Source: Halieaceae bacterium UBA5085 (GTDB lineage: Bacteria; Pseudomonadota; Gammaproteobacteria; Pseudomonadales; Halieaceae). Taken from it: a DNA stretch of 64,000 nucleotides. The translations under genes and the position numbers were made by a program. Below, one piece after another: positions 6,356 to 15,552 of this stretch. The stretch is taken from the NCBI GenBank assembly GCA_002414665.1, contig DIAF01000049.1, positions 9,099 through 73,098 on the forward strand, read 5' to 3'. Under the pieces are notes generated by a model that was not told the origin of the DNA, ran no database searches, and saw only the letters and a list, made by a program, of their open reading frames with translations. Positions within the stretch are counted from its first letter, which is position 1. Every line of letters starts with the position of its first letter.

Positions 6356-9235
6356 CTAGTCCACCGTGATGGCGAGTTCCACACCGCTGAACTGTTCCGC
6401 GGCCTCATCGTTCTCCGCCGGCGTGATGTCCAGTCGCGGCTCAGCAATACCTGCCTGCAGTAAAAAGTCCCGCGCAGTGGTAGCGCGCTGCTGCGCGAGT
6501 TGCGCAAGCGCTGCGTCAGGCACTGGCCACTGGTCGCGGATGATGCGCGCCTGTTGCAGCACGGACGGCGCCTCGGTCTCCTCCGCGGTCGAGGGAGGCA
6601 GGGCAAGCCCGCTGTACAGGTCGCTGATGACATTTTCCCAGGCCCGCGTCCGGTCGCGAACGTCGTCGGCAGCCAGGCCAGCTTCAAGCAGGGCGGCTTC
6701 GAAGCGCTGGCGCTGTAACTGCGTCCGGTCGCTGTCCCGTTCCAGGCGCCCGCTGATCTGCAATCTCAGTTCCGGCCTCTGCTGCATGGCAGCGGCGAGG
6801 TCGCGCAGCTTGCCCTGACCATGGGCGTCCAGTTCGCTGCTGCCAGCGGCGAAATCTACGGTGTCCAGTTCCTCGCTGCTGCCTACGAGGTTCGCGAGCA
6901 GGGCGAAGGGCGCAGTAACTGCCTTGGTCAACAGATTGATGAAGGCTCCGGCAATCACGCTACCCAGGCTGAACTGGGGATTGTTCACATCGCCGCTGAC
7001 GGGGACGGCAATATCAATAACCCCGTTGCTGTCGGTGAGCAGGGCAATGCCCAGCCGCAGGGGCAGATCCACTGCCTTGCTGCTATCCACCCGCTCCCCC
7101 AGTTGCAATTGTTTGATGACGATCCGGTTGTTGCCTTGCAGGCGGTCATCTTCAAGGCCGTATTGCAGATCGGCGGTCATCACGCCATCTTCGATTGCGT
7201 AACCTGCATAAGTGCCGGAGTAGGGTGTCAGACGCGACATATCCAGACCCCGGAAGTGCAGGGCGAGGTCGAGAGCGGGTGGGCTCTGCAACGGGCTCGC
7301 CGTGCCCTTGAGCGTTACCGGTGCGTAGCCGTCCACTGAGCCCTTGAGGTCCACTGCCAGCGCCTGACCGGGGCGAGTGCTGAGGTTGCTGAGGGTGCCA
7401 TCCAGGTCGCCGATCACCGCTCGGAAGCGAATGGGCAACGACTCGTCGAGGAAGTCCAGCGTGCTGTTGGATACAAAGATCGCGGGCAGGTCGACCGTCC
7501 AGGATGCTTCGGGCACGGCCTCGGCGACGGCGTCGGTTTCGGGCGCGGCTTCATCCGGTGCCTCTGTACTCTTTGCTGCATCCTCAGCGAGCAGCCGCTG
7601 CAGGTTGATCTGGCCATCCTCCTGAATGTGCAGGCGGCCCTCGTAGCCCTCGATGTGGAGTTCGGCGAGGCTGGCGCTGCGTGCCTCAGGCTGCACCATC
7701 AGACCGGTCCAGGAGATGCTGTCCCAGCGGGTCAGCGCATTCTCCGCGCCGCGCAGGCGCATGGAGAAATCGCTGACCGCCCCGTCTGCAGTAACGCTTC
7801 GGGGGAAGAAGTTCAGCAACTGCACGGTGCCGCTGGTGCGTGCCTCGCCACTGCTGATGCGTGCCTGCAAAACGGCGGGAAGATTGGGCGCAAACCAGGC
7901 CAGGGGGAGCGCGTCGAGGGCGAAGGCGATATCCCCCGAGCCATCTCCTGCGTGCAGTGCACCCGCGAGGTCGAAGCGGGCCGCATCATTGACCTTGAGC
8001 GACAACGACAGCGCCGAAGGCGCCGTTGCGGGCCAATGCAGGTCCCGCAGCTCGGCGGTGACGGGCGCAATGTGCAGTAGCCCCGGGTCGGTGAACTCAC
8101 TGCGCCAGCGCAGTTCGCTGTGCTCCAGGGTGGCGAGGTTGAGGCGCACTGTCCAGCCGTTCCCTGCTGGTTCGCTGGGCGTTTGCGGCGTGTTGGCTGT
8201 CTCCTGCCCGGCAGCACCGGGCAGGAGCATCTCGGTCAGGCTGACGCGGTTGCCTTCGCTCCAGCCCTCGACGGTCAGACCGTTGATGCCCAGCCTGTCC
8301 AGATTGACGGTCTGCGGTGCGCTGTCCAGGGTCATTCCGCTCACTTGCAGGGTTTTCAACGCCACGCCGGTATCCGGCAGTTGCGCAACCTGCTCGGGGG
8401 CGAGAGTGATGTCGCGAAGCGTCAACGTGCCGTCTGCCACGGTATAGCGCAGGGCCTCCGACCAGTCCACTGTGTAATCGAGCCCCAGGTCAAGCTGGCC
8501 GCGTTGCAGCTCGAAGGCCACCCAGGGTCTGGCAAAGCGCAGCGCGGGCTGCAGGTCGATGTGGCTCAGTTGCAGGTGGCCGCTGCTCCGGCCGGCGGGG
8601 ATAGACAACTCGCCCTCCCAGCGTAGTTGGCCACCTCCTTCGGTACCGGCGAGCAGTTGGTACGGCTGTCCCTCAGGTTTTACCGTCGACAGATCCGTTA
8701 TCGTGAAGCTGAACCCGTCGAGGTGCGTGCTGTAGGTATCGGGATGCAGGTGATCGGTTACCGCGATGCGCGTGGCAGCCAGCGAAAGTTCCCCGATGGT
8801 GATGCCGGGCAGCGCAGCATCGTCTTCCGCCGGCTCGCTCTCGTGGTTCTGCGGCAGGAAGTCAGCGATGTTCAGCGCGCCACCTGCCTGCCGTCTCAGG
8901 TGCACTTCGAGGCCGTCCAGGATGACGCTGTCCAGCACCACGCCGCTCCTGGCCAGCGAGGCCAGAGACAGATTTACTCCGGCATGATTGAAGGCCAGGA
9001 ACGGACTGCCGTCCGGCTCGCTCAGCGTTGCTTCGCGCACCTCGACAGCGAGCGTGAAGGGGTTGAAGAGAATCAGTTCGGTACCCAGCTGCCTGCCGTA
9101 TTGATCCTGCAGGAAGCGGTGCGGCAGAATGTTCAGTGCCGGCAACACAATCAGTACGCTGCAGACCAAGTACACGGCATAGGCAAACAAAAGCCCTTTC
9201 ACGACGCGGTACACGGGTTGACCTCCAAGAGTCAT
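6356..9235 (-). CDS. DUF748 (AsmA-like) large envelope protein with OmpA-like C-terminus
   Basis: A 959-residue protein with one N-terminal membrane helix at about residues 10-35 ('LLFAYAVYLVCSVLIVLPAL'), then long beta-rich AsmA/DUF748 repeats ('FNPFTLAVEVREATL', 'HFRGLDMSRLTPYSG', 'GVIDIAVPVSGDVNNPQFSLG'), and a C-terminal segment resembling OmpA-like domains ('TVDFAAGSSELDAHGQGKLRDLA'). The ATG at 9235 is preferred over a TTG at 9259. AsmA-like proteins such as YhdP and TamB are implicated in lipid transfer between inner and outer membrane, so an envelope-lipid role is plausible but unproven. It lies 49 bases downstream of the AraC gene on the same strand. Confidence 0.82.
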   Translation of the reverse strand: MTLGGQPVYRVVKGLLFAYAVYLVCSVLIVLPALNILPHRFLQDQYGRQLGTELILFNPFTLAVEVREATLSEPDGSPFLAFNHAGVNLSLASLARSGVVLDSVILDGLEVHLRRQAGGALNIADFLPQNHESEPAEDDAALPGITIGELSLAATRIAVTDHLHPDTYSTHLDGFSFTITDLSTVKPEGQPYQLLAGTEGGGQLRWEGELSIPAGRSSGHLQLSHIDLQPALRFARPWVAFELQRGQLDLGLDYTVDWSEALRYTVADGTLTLRDITLAPEQVAQLPDTGVALKTLQVSGMTLDSAPQTVNLDRLGINGLTVEGWSEGNRVSLTEMLLPGAAGQETANTPQTPSEPAGNGWTVRLNLATLEHSELRWRSEFTDPGLLHIAPVTAELRDLHWPATAPSALSLSLKVNDAARFDLAGALHAGDGSGDIAFALDALPLAWFAPNLPAVLQARISSGEARTSGTVQLLNFFPRSVTADGAVSDFSMRLRGAENALTRWDSISWTGLMVQPEARSASLAELHIEGYEGRLHIQEDGQINLQRLLAEDAAKSTEAPDEAAPETDAVAEAVPEASWTVDLPAIFVSNSTLDFLDESLPIRFRAVIGDLDGTLSNLSTRPGQALAVDLKGSVDGYAPVTLKGTASPLQSPPALDLALHFRGLDMSRLTPYSGTYAGYAIEDGVMTADLQYGLEDDRLQGNNRIVIKQLQLGERVDSSKAVDLPLRLGIALLTDSNGVIDIAVPVSGDVNNPQFSLGSVIAGAFINLLTKAVTAPFALLANLVGSSEELDTVDFAAGSSELDAHGQGKLRDLAAAMQQRPELRLQISGRLERDSDRTQLQRQRFEAALLEAGLAADDVRDRTRAWENVISDLYSGLALPPSTAEETEAPSVLQQARIIRDQWPVPDAALAQLAQQRATTARDFLLQAGIAEPRLDITPAENDEAAEQFSGVELAITVD

Positions 9236-9284
9236 GGTCAGCTGCCTACTATACGGCAATTGCTGCTGTGATCGCAGGGCGCGT

Positions 9285-10283
9285 TCAGAGACCCTTGCGG
9301 TACGTGTAGGGTGTCAGGCCTGTCCAGCCCTTGAAAGCGCGGATAAACGCACTGGCCTCCGAGAAACCCGAGCGGTGGGCAATTTCCTCAATCGAGATGC
9401 CCTGTTTGCCGAGAAAATGCAGCGCGGTGTCGCGCCGCAACTGGTTCTTGATGTCTTTGAAGGTTGTGCCCTCGGCAGACAGCCGACGTCGCAGTGTCTG
9501 TGGGTGAATATCCAGGGTTTTGGCAACGGTGCCGAGCTCCGGCATTTCATGCAGGCTGTGGCGGATCTGGTCGCGAACCCGCGCGGTCCAGCTGTTGCGC
9601 GGGAAGTCCTGGGTCAGCATCATCAGGACAGGATGGCGCAGGTAGTGCCGCAGCCCCTGTTCCGACTGGGTGATGCGCTTTTCCATCAGGGCCGCGGAGA
9701 ACACCAGTTCACAGTGTTCGGCCTCAAAGTGAACCGGATTGGCGAGGAACATGTGCCGATAGTCCTCTGGCCGCGCGGCGGGCGGGTAACTCAGGTTGAC
9801 CGCCTGTATCGGCAGATGCTCTTGCACCAGCCAGCTGCAAAAACGGTGGGCGTTGAACAGCATGAGCTCTACGGGCCAGGCCTCCAGCGCGGTCATGCTC
9901 TGGGCTTGCAGGCGCAGCCGAACCTGGTCAGCCTCTTCAATAAATCCTGGCCAGGGTGACGAGTCGAACAGCTGAAAGAAGCGGCAGTAGCGATTCAGTG
10001 CCTGCCCCAGGGTTTCACAGCCGATCACCGCGTGGCACATCATCGACCATGTGCCTATGGGCAGTCGGCGCGAGGCGTAGCCGAGGGATTCGTCCTGCAT
10101 GGCGAGCATGGTGCCCACCTGAAGGTCGGCGTAGCGCTCAATGGAAATGCGCGCTCCATCCTCCAGCAGCAGTCGCGGGGATATGCGGTTCTTGCGCAGC
10201 AGCTCCATCGGGTCGAGGCCAATCGCGACCGCATTGCGCAGCACCGCACGTGCAAAGTACACCGAGATCGACAGCTCACGCAT
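9285..10283 (-). CDS. AraC-family regulator with arabinose_bd-type N-terminal domain
   Basis: A 332-residue regulator with an N-terminal ligand/dimerisation domain of the ArgR/OruR-like type ('SISVYFARAVLRNAVAIGLDP', 'YGYASRRL'-like region) and a C-terminal double HTH ('DIHPQTLRRRLSAEGTTFKDIK', 'SIEEIAHRSGFSEASAFIRAFKGWTG'). Its ATG shares one base with the stop of the upstream GGDEF-like gene (TGATG), so the two are translationally coupled. Such regulators often control lipid or amino acid catabolism genes. No target site is evident, but the DUF748 gene follows immediately. Confidence 0.88.
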   Translation of the reverse strand: MRELSISVYFARAVLRNAVAIGLDPMELLRKNRISPRLLLEDGARISIERYADLQVGTMLAMQDESLGYASRRLPIGTWSMMCHAVIGCETLGQALNRYCRFFQLFDSSPWPGFIEEADQVRLRLQAQSMTALEAWPVELMLFNAHRFCSWLVQEHLPIQAVNLSYPPAARPEDYRHMFLANPVHFEAEHCELVFSAALMEKRITQSEQGLRHYLRHPVLMMLTQDFPRNSWTARVRDQIRHSLHEMPELGTVAKTLDIHPQTLRRRLSAEGTTFKDIKNQLRRDTALHFLGKQGISIEEIAHRSGFSEASAFIRAFKGWTGLTPYTYRKGL

Positions 10284-11452
10284 CAGGTGCGCCTGCCATT
10301 GCGCGAGATCTGCACGGGCTTGTGTTCGACGGCCGCTACGCGATTACGCCCGGTGTGTTTGGCCAGTGTGAGTGCCCGTCGCGCGTCGGCGCAGAGTTGT
10401 TCCAGTGAGCCGTCGGCCCGCGTGTCGGCGACGCCCAGACTTACCGTCAGGGGAATGGGGTGGTCATCGATGTGCAGTCCTGAGGTGGCAAGGTGCTGCT
10501 GAATGCGCTCGGCGAGTTTGCGGGCCGAGTCGAGGGTGGAGTTGGGCAGTACAGCGAGGAAGGTATCATCGTCGTAACGGGCAATGGCGTCGCTGGCGCG
10601 ACACTCTGTTTCAAGACAGCGCGCCACCTGCTGTAGTGCCCGGTCGCCTGCGCCGTCCCCAAAATTGTTGTTCAGTTGGCGCATGTGATCGACGTTCAGC
10701 ATGATCGCCGCGGTGGGCTGGCCGTGCCGCGCGGCGTTGGCCAGGGTGACGTGTAATGCGCTTTCCAAACCGCGGCGATTGAGCAGGCGGGTTAACGGGT
10801 CCAGCGTATTCATACGCAGCAGTTGCGCTTGCTGCTCCAGCAGCACCGCAGCGAGATAGCCCAGGACAATGAGCACGTGTGCGGCCCCGAGCAGCGCCGC
10901 CGCGGCGCCGCCAAAGGGCTGCGATGTTCCGGCGTGCAGCTGGCGTAAAGACTCTAGCATCGCCAGGCACACGGTGAGCCCGGCCACCGCGACAAGCGCT
11001 TCTCCGGCATTGTGTTCGCGCCAGCTGCGCTGTGCATGCAGTATAGCCAGCGCGCCGCCAAGGAGGATGGTGCCGGCCGCGTAGACCTGCGCGGAACGCG
11101 GTGGCTCCAGCGTCAGTACGCCGAGGCTGGTGCCCACGAATACCAGTCCGAGCAACACACGGTTGGCGCCCGCAGCGCTGTGCGACATACCGGCGAGTAG
11201 CAGCAGGCTGCTGCTCAGCAGTGATGCGATGAAAGGTACGGACCGTGGCACAGAGAACTCTGTCAGCCCCGTAACTGCCGCTGTTGCACCCGCGAACAGT
11301 GCCAGCAAGAGGTACAGGGTGAACAGGCCCAGCCCCCTGGGGGGTGGCCGAACGCCACTCAGCAAGTGCAGAATGAACAACAGCGACCCGATGAGCGCAA
11401 ACATCGCGCCGTAGTGCAGGGAGTTGATCGTATCGAACAGGCTACTCGTCAT
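10283..11452 (-). CDS. Membrane GGDEF-domain protein with degenerate active site
   Basis: A 389-residue protein with about six hydrophobic helices over residues 15-205 and a GGDEF domain from about residue 215 ('LDPLTRLLNRRGLE'). The active-site loop reads DDDTF (294-298) instead of GGDEF, and the first metal-binding Asp of the usual DIDHF motif is Asn (N253 in 'LNVDHM'). The inhibitory-site motif RxxD is intact (R285-D288), five residues before the loop as in PleD. It is therefore probably not a cyclase but may sense c-di-GMP. The AraC gene downstream is translationally coupled to it, which suggests a signalling pair. Confidence 0.85.
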   Translation of the reverse strand: MTSSLFDTINSLHYGAMFALIGSLLFILHLLSGVRPPPRGLGLFTLYLLLALFAGATAAVTGLTEFSVPRSVPFIASLLSSSLLLLAGMSHSAAGANRVLLGLVFVGTSLGVLTLEPPRSAQVYAAGTILLGGALAILHAQRSWREHNAGEALVAVAGLTVCLAMLESLRQLHAGTSQPFGGAAAALLGAAHVLIVLGYLAAVLLEQQAQLLRMNTLDPLTRLLNRRGLESALHVTLANAARHGQPTAAIMLNVDHMRQLNNNFGDGAGDRALQQVARCLETECRASDAIARYDDDTFLAVLPNSTLDSARKLAERIQQHLATSGLHIDDHPIPLTVSLGVADTRADGSLEQLCADARRALTLAKHTGRNRVAAVEHKPVQISRNGRRT

Positions 11453-11583
11453 GTCGGGCTAGGGCTCGGCCGCAGAGGGCTGTCAGTTTAAGTCAATAAA
11501 ATTGTTTGCACGGGTCATTGTTGCTCTGTTCCATGCTCACCATACTGCGGTGTTGTTCCTGTAACTACCAGAGGCAATTGATC

Positions 11584-12759
11584 ATGTTGCAACGCGACTT
11601 TACGGACGAACAGATCATGTTCCGTGATGCCTACCGCAAGTTTCTCGCTGCGGAGATTGTGCCACATATGGAGGCTTGGCGAGAGGCGGGTATTGTCGAT
11701 CGCTCTGCTTTCCGCAAGGCAGGTGACAAGGGCTTCCTGATGGTGTGGCCGGAAGAGAAGTATGGTGGCATGGGGGACCCGGATTTCCGCTTCGAGCAGA
11801 TCATCATCGAAGAGGCGGCCTATGCGCGCGTCGGCGACTGGTACAGCACGCTGCACAGCCGCTTGGTCGGCCCCTACTTCACCCGTTTCGGCAATGAGGA
11901 GCAGTGCCAGCGTTTCCTGCCGCGCTGTGTGAGTGGAGAGTGCATTCTCGCCGTCGCCATGACCGAGCCCGATGCCGGTAGCGATCTGGCCGGTATGCGC
12001 TCTACCGCGGTAGAGCAGGGCGATCACTGGGTGCTGAACGGTTCCAAGACCTACATTTCCAATGGCATCAACGCCGATGTGGTGATTGTTGCGGCAAAAA
12101 CCGACCCTGAAAACAACCCCCATCACATGACCCTGTTTCTGGTTGAGCGGGGCATGGAGGGCTTTGAGCGCGGTCGCAACCTGAAAAAGATGGGCCTCAA
12201 GGCGCAGGATACAGCGGAGCTGTTCTTCAACGACGTCAAGGTGCCAAAGGCTAATGTGCTGGGCGAGCCCGGCAAGGGATTCATCTATCTGATGGAGGGT
12301 TTGGCTGAGGAGCGCTTGATCGGGGCCTGCGGCTACCTTTCAGCGGCACAGCTCTCCTGGGACCTTACCGCAGAGTTCGTGCGCGAGCGGAAGGCCTTTG
12401 GCAAGCCGCTGGCGGCGTTCCAGAACACCCAGTTCAAGCTGGCGGAAATGCGTACCCAGCTCGATATTGCACAGATTTTTGTCGACCAGTGCGTGCGCGC
12501 GTTTAATAATGGCGCGCTGACGGCTGTGGATGCCGCCAAGGCCAAGCTGGTTACCAGTGAGTTACAGATTGCCGCAGCGGATCTCGGTGTGCAGCTGCAC
12601 GGCGGTGCCGGGTATATGGATGAATACCCGATCAGCCGCCAGTGCACAGACGCCAAGATCGCGACGATTTACGCGGGCAGTTCCGAGGTGATGAAGATCA
12701 TCATCAGCCGTGACTGTCTCTCGGACAACTACACGCCGTTCAATACGCGGAATTTCTGA
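11584..12759 (+). CDS. Acyl-CoA dehydrogenase, LCAD/IVD-like
   Basis: A 391-residue FAD-dependent acyl-CoA dehydrogenase introducing the alpha-beta double bond. It has 'AMTEPDAGSDLAG', 'WVLNGSKTYISNG' and 'ERKAFGKPLAAFQNTQFKLAEM'. The position equivalent to MCAD Glu376 is Ala ('IYAGSSEV'), while Glu is present in 'AEERL' (E243), the catalytic position of long-chain and isovaleryl-CoA dehydrogenases. That points to long or branched acyl-CoA. The ATG at 11584 follows AGAGG; an upstream in-frame start at 11506 adds non-family residues. It is the first gene of a six-gene operon. Confidence 0.92.
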   Translation: MLQRDFTDEQIMFRDAYRKFLAAEIVPHMEAWREAGIVDRSAFRKAGDKGFLMVWPEEKYGGMGDPDFRFEQIIIEEAAYARVGDWYSTLHSRLVGPYFTRFGNEEQCQRFLPRCVSGECILAVAMTEPDAGSDLAGMRSTAVEQGDHWVLNGSKTYISNGINADVVIVAAKTDPENNPHHMTLFLVERGMEGFERGRNLKKMGLKAQDTAELFFNDVKVPKANVLGEPGKGFIYLMEGLAEERLIGACGYLSAAQLSWDLTAEFVRERKAFGKPLAAFQNTQFKLAEMRTQLDIAQIFVDQCVRAFNNGALTAVDAAKAKLVTSELQIAAADLGVQLHGGAGYMDEYPISRQCTDAKIATIYAGSSEVMKIIISRDCLSDNYTPFNTRNF

Positions 12760-12796
12760 TCACAGCAACACTGACCATTTCGAGCAGGAGAACATC

Positions 12797-13570
12797 ATGG
12801 ATCTGAAAGGAAAAGTAGCCATCGTTACCGGCGGTGCTTCCGGCCTGGGCCGTGCCACGGTAGAAGCCTACGTGGGCAAGGGCGTCAAGGTCGCCATTTT
12901 TGACCTTAACGAAGCCAACGCACAGGAGGTCATCAGCGAGCTGGGAGCTGACAACGTTGCCTTCTGGAGTGTCAACGTCGCCGATGAAGACTCTGTGCGT
13001 GAGGCGGTGGCGGGCGTCGTCGACACGTTCGGCGCGGTGCACATCTGCAATAATTACGCCGGTATCGGCAGCGCCTGCAAGACCCTGGGCAAGAATGGTC
13101 CTTTCCCGCTCGACCAGTTCCTGCCGGTGATCAACGTTAATCTGGTGGGTACCTTCAATGTGGCCCGCTATGCCGCCGAGCAGATGGCGAAGAACGCGCC
13201 GGTAAACGGCGACGACGGCCGCGGTGTCATCATCAATACGGCGTCCATCGCGGCGATGGAGGGTCAGGTTGGCCAGCTGGCCTATAGCGCCAGCAAGGGT
13301 GGAATTGTCGGTATGACGCTGCCCATGGCGCGCGACCTGGCAAGCTACGGTATTCGGGTGAACACCATCGTGCCCGGCCTGATTCACACACCGTTGTTCG
13401 AAAGCCTGCCCGAAGCTGCCTACAATTCACTGGCCAGCAGCGTCTGCTATCCGCGTCGCCTTGGTCGCCCTGAGGAGATTGCGCATCTGTCGGTTTTCAT
13501 TGCCGAGAACGACTACGTGAATGGCGAATGCATCCGGCTGGATGGCGCCATTCGCATGCAGCCGCGCTAG
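12797..13570 (+). CDS. SDR oxidoreductase, HSD10/3-hydroxyacyl-CoA dehydrogenase-like
   Basis: A 257-residue short-chain dehydrogenase. The NAD-binding TGGASGLG motif is near residue 12, 'FDLNEANA' ends the second strand and favours NAD over NADP, and the catalytic Ser and YSASK appear in 'NTASIAAMEGQVGQLAYSASKGG'. The overall pattern resembles 3-hydroxyacyl-CoA dehydrogenase type 2 (HSD17B10), which oxidises 3-hydroxy (including 2-methyl-3-hydroxy) acyl-CoA. AGGAG lies just upstream of ATG 12797. The gene starts 37 bases after the acyl-CoA dehydrogenase, which fits the beta-oxidation order. Confidence 0.88.
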   Translation: MDLKGKVAIVTGGASGLGRATVEAYVGKGVKVAIFDLNEANAQEVISELGADNVAFWSVNVADEDSVREAVAGVVDTFGAVHICNNYAGIGSACKTLGKNGPFPLDQFLPVINVNLVGTFNVARYAAEQMAKNAPVNGDDGRGVIINTASIAAMEGQVGQLAYSASKGGIVGMTLPMARDLASYGIRVNTIVPGLIHTPLFESLPEAAYNSLASSVCYPRRLGRPEEIAHLSVFIAENDYVNGECIRLDGAIRMQPR

Positions 13571-13582
13571 GAGGGTGTCACC

Positions 13583-14716
13583 ATGGGACCTTTGAACGGA
13601 TTTACCGTAATCGAACTGGCCGGCATCGGCCCTGCCCCGATGGGTGGCATGATGCTGGCCGACATGGGTGCCGAGGTGATTCGCATTGAGCGTGCCAATG
13701 GTGCCGATCTGAAGCAGTTGAAAGATGTCAGTGCCCGGGGCAAGAAGTCCGTTGTGCTGAACCTCAAGCACCCTGAAGGCGTCGAGACGCTGTTGCGCAT
13801 GGTTGAGAATGCGGATGTCATCATTGATCCCTATCGCCCCGGAGTCTGCGAAAAACTCGGCATCGGGCCGGATGCGTGCATGGCGCGTAACCCGCGGCTG
13901 GTGTTCGCGCGCATGACCGGCTGGGGTCAGGACGGTCCACTGGCACGCGCCGCAGGGCACGACATCAATTACATCTCCCTAACCGGTGCGCTCTTTGCTA
14001 CCGGGCGACGCAACCAAAAGCCGGTGCCGCCGCTGAATCTGGTGGGCGACATGGGTGGCGGCGGCATGCTGTTGGTGAACGGTGTGCTGGCGGCTTTGCT
14101 GGAAGCGGCCAACTCGGGCAAGGGTCAGGTGATTGATGTGGCAATGGTCGACGGTGCGGCGCAGCTGATGTGGATGTTCCACGGCTTTGAGGCGGTGGGC
14201 GCCTGGGATGCTTCCCAGCGTGAGGCCAACCTGTTGGATGGCGCAGCCCATTTCTATGACACCTACGAGTGCGCCGATGGTCGCTACATTTCCCTGGGTT
14301 CGATTGAGCCGCAGTTCTACGCATTGCTGATGCAGCTGGCCGGGCTTCCTGAAGCGGACTTCGCGAATCAGCACGACGCCGCGCGCTGGCCCGAGCTGAC
14401 GGAAAAGCTGGCGGCGATCATCAAGCAGAAAACTCAAGCCGAGTGGTGCGAGCTCATGGAGGGCACTGACGTGTGCTTTGCGCCGGTACTGTCCTTTACC
14501 GAGGCGCCCAGCCACCCGGCCAATGTCGCTCGAAACACTTACATCGAGGTGGACGGCGTCACACAGCCGGCTCCGGCGCCGCGCTTCAGCCGCACCCCGT
14601 CGAGCGTGGCGCACGGGCCGCGCGCCCTGGGCGAGGACACAGCGGCTACACTGGCCGCCATGGGGTTCGCCGAGAGCGAGATTCACGCATTGCGTGACGC
14701 AGGCACCATTGGCTGA
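13583..14716 (+). CDS. Alpha-methylacyl-CoA racemase-like CaiB/BaiF family protein
   Basis: A 377-residue class III CoA-transferase-fold protein. Alignment by eye with mycobacterial MCR gives the catalytic pair at the same numbers, His126 in 'AGHDINYIS' and Asp156 in 'LVGDMGGGG', and the conserved 'IEPQFY' at 241-246 carrying the third acidic residue. This favours racemisation of (2R)- to (2S)-2-methylacyl-CoA over CoA transfer. Such racemases are needed because acyl-CoA dehydrogenases accept only the S epimer, as in bile acid, phytol or steroid side-chain breakdown. It follows the SDR by 12 bases with an AGGAGG-like site. Confidence 0.88.
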   Translation: MGPLNGFTVIELAGIGPAPMGGMMLADMGAEVIRIERANGADLKQLKDVSARGKKSVVLNLKHPEGVETLLRMVENADVIIDPYRPGVCEKLGIGPDACMARNPRLVFARMTGWGQDGPLARAAGHDINYISLTGALFATGRRNQKPVPPLNLVGDMGGGGMLLVNGVLAALLEAANSGKGQVIDVAMVDGAAQLMWMFHGFEAVGAWDASQREANLLDGAAHFYDTYECADGRYISLGSIEPQFYALLMQLAGLPEADFANQHDAARWPELTEKLAAIIKQKTQAEWCELMEGTDVCFAPVLSFTEAPSHPANVARNTYIEVDGVTQPAPAPRFSRTPSSVAHGPRALGEDTAATLAAMGFAESEIHALRDAGTIG

Positions 14717-14742
14717 ACCTGAGCGCAACGAGGAAAGGAACC

Positions 14743-15525
14743 ATGGCGAATTACGAAACAGTGACGGTAGAACGCTTCGACCAGGTTGCCCTGGTCAGCC
14801 TGAACCGCCCGGATAACCTGAATGCGTTCAACGCTGCGCTGCGGCGCGACATTCTGCTGGCGGTCAATGAGGTGAATGCGGACCCCGGTATCCGCGTCGC
14901 CGTGCTGACCGGCTCCGGGCGGGCGTTCTCGGCGGGCGCAGACCTGGCCGAAGTGATCGGCGCTGATTTTGACGTGGAGAGCCAACTCAACGGCGAATAC
15001 AAGCCTGTTCTGATGGCCATCCACGAAGCGCCGATGCCCTGGATCAGCGCCGTCAATGGCGCTGCGGCAGGCGTGGGCAGTGCCTTCGCCATGGGCTGCG
15101 ACCTCACCGTGATGGCGGACGATGCCTACCTGTACCAGGCCTTCGCGGCTATCAGTCTGGTCCCCGATGGCGGTGCCACCTGGCACCTGGCCAGGACTCT
15201 GGGTCGCAAGCGTGCCTACGAGCTGATTGTCACCGGCGAGAAGCTACCTGCGCAGCGCTGTCAGGAACTCGGGCTGTGTAATCGGGTGGTTGCCGCGGAT
15301 GCGTTGGTCGCGGAGTCGCTAGCCTGGGCACAGGAACTCGCGGCCAAGGCGCCGCTGGCCCTGCGGTATGCCAAGGAATCCTTGAACTTTGCCCTGGAGC
15401 AGGAGCTGCCGGCGACGATATCCGAGGAGGCCCGGTTGCAGAAGATCTGCATTGGCAGCGCTGACGCAAAAGAGGGTGTCGAAGCCTTCATCGGCAAGCG
15501 CGCACCTGTCTGGCAAGGCGAGTAG
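14743..15525 (+). CDS. Crotonase-family enoyl-CoA hydratase/isomerase, PaaG-like active site
   Basis: A 260-residue crotonase-fold protein with oxyanion-hole segments 'AFSAGADL' and 'NGAAAGVGSAFAMGCDL'. Neither of the two catalytic glutamates of true hydratases is present, but Asp142 in 'LVPDGGATW' matches the single catalytic Asp of PaaG-type isomerases. It may therefore isomerise a double bond rather than hydrate it, although some single-acid members still hydrate. It is the fourth gene of the operon, with AGGAAAGG before the ATG. If it is not a hydratase, that step must be done by an enzyme encoded elsewhere. Confidence 0.88.
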   Translation: MANYETVTVERFDQVALVSLNRPDNLNAFNAALRRDILLAVNEVNADPGIRVAVLTGSGRAFSAGADLAEVIGADFDVESQLNGEYKPVLMAIHEAPMPWISAVNGAAAGVGSAFAMGCDLTVMADDAYLYQAFAAISLVPDGGATWHLARTLGRKRAYELIVTGEKLPAQRCQELGLCNRVVAADALVAESLAWAQELAAKAPLALRYAKESLNFALEQELPATISEEARLQKICIGSADAKEGVEAFIGKRAPVWQGE

Positions 15526-15552
15526 GCGGGGCCGCGTGCCTGTCGTCACCGC

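Noticed and set aside
10283..11452. Active diguanylate cyclase
   Set aside because: GGDEF is replaced by DDDTF and a metal-binding Asp by Asn, so cyclase activity is unlikely.
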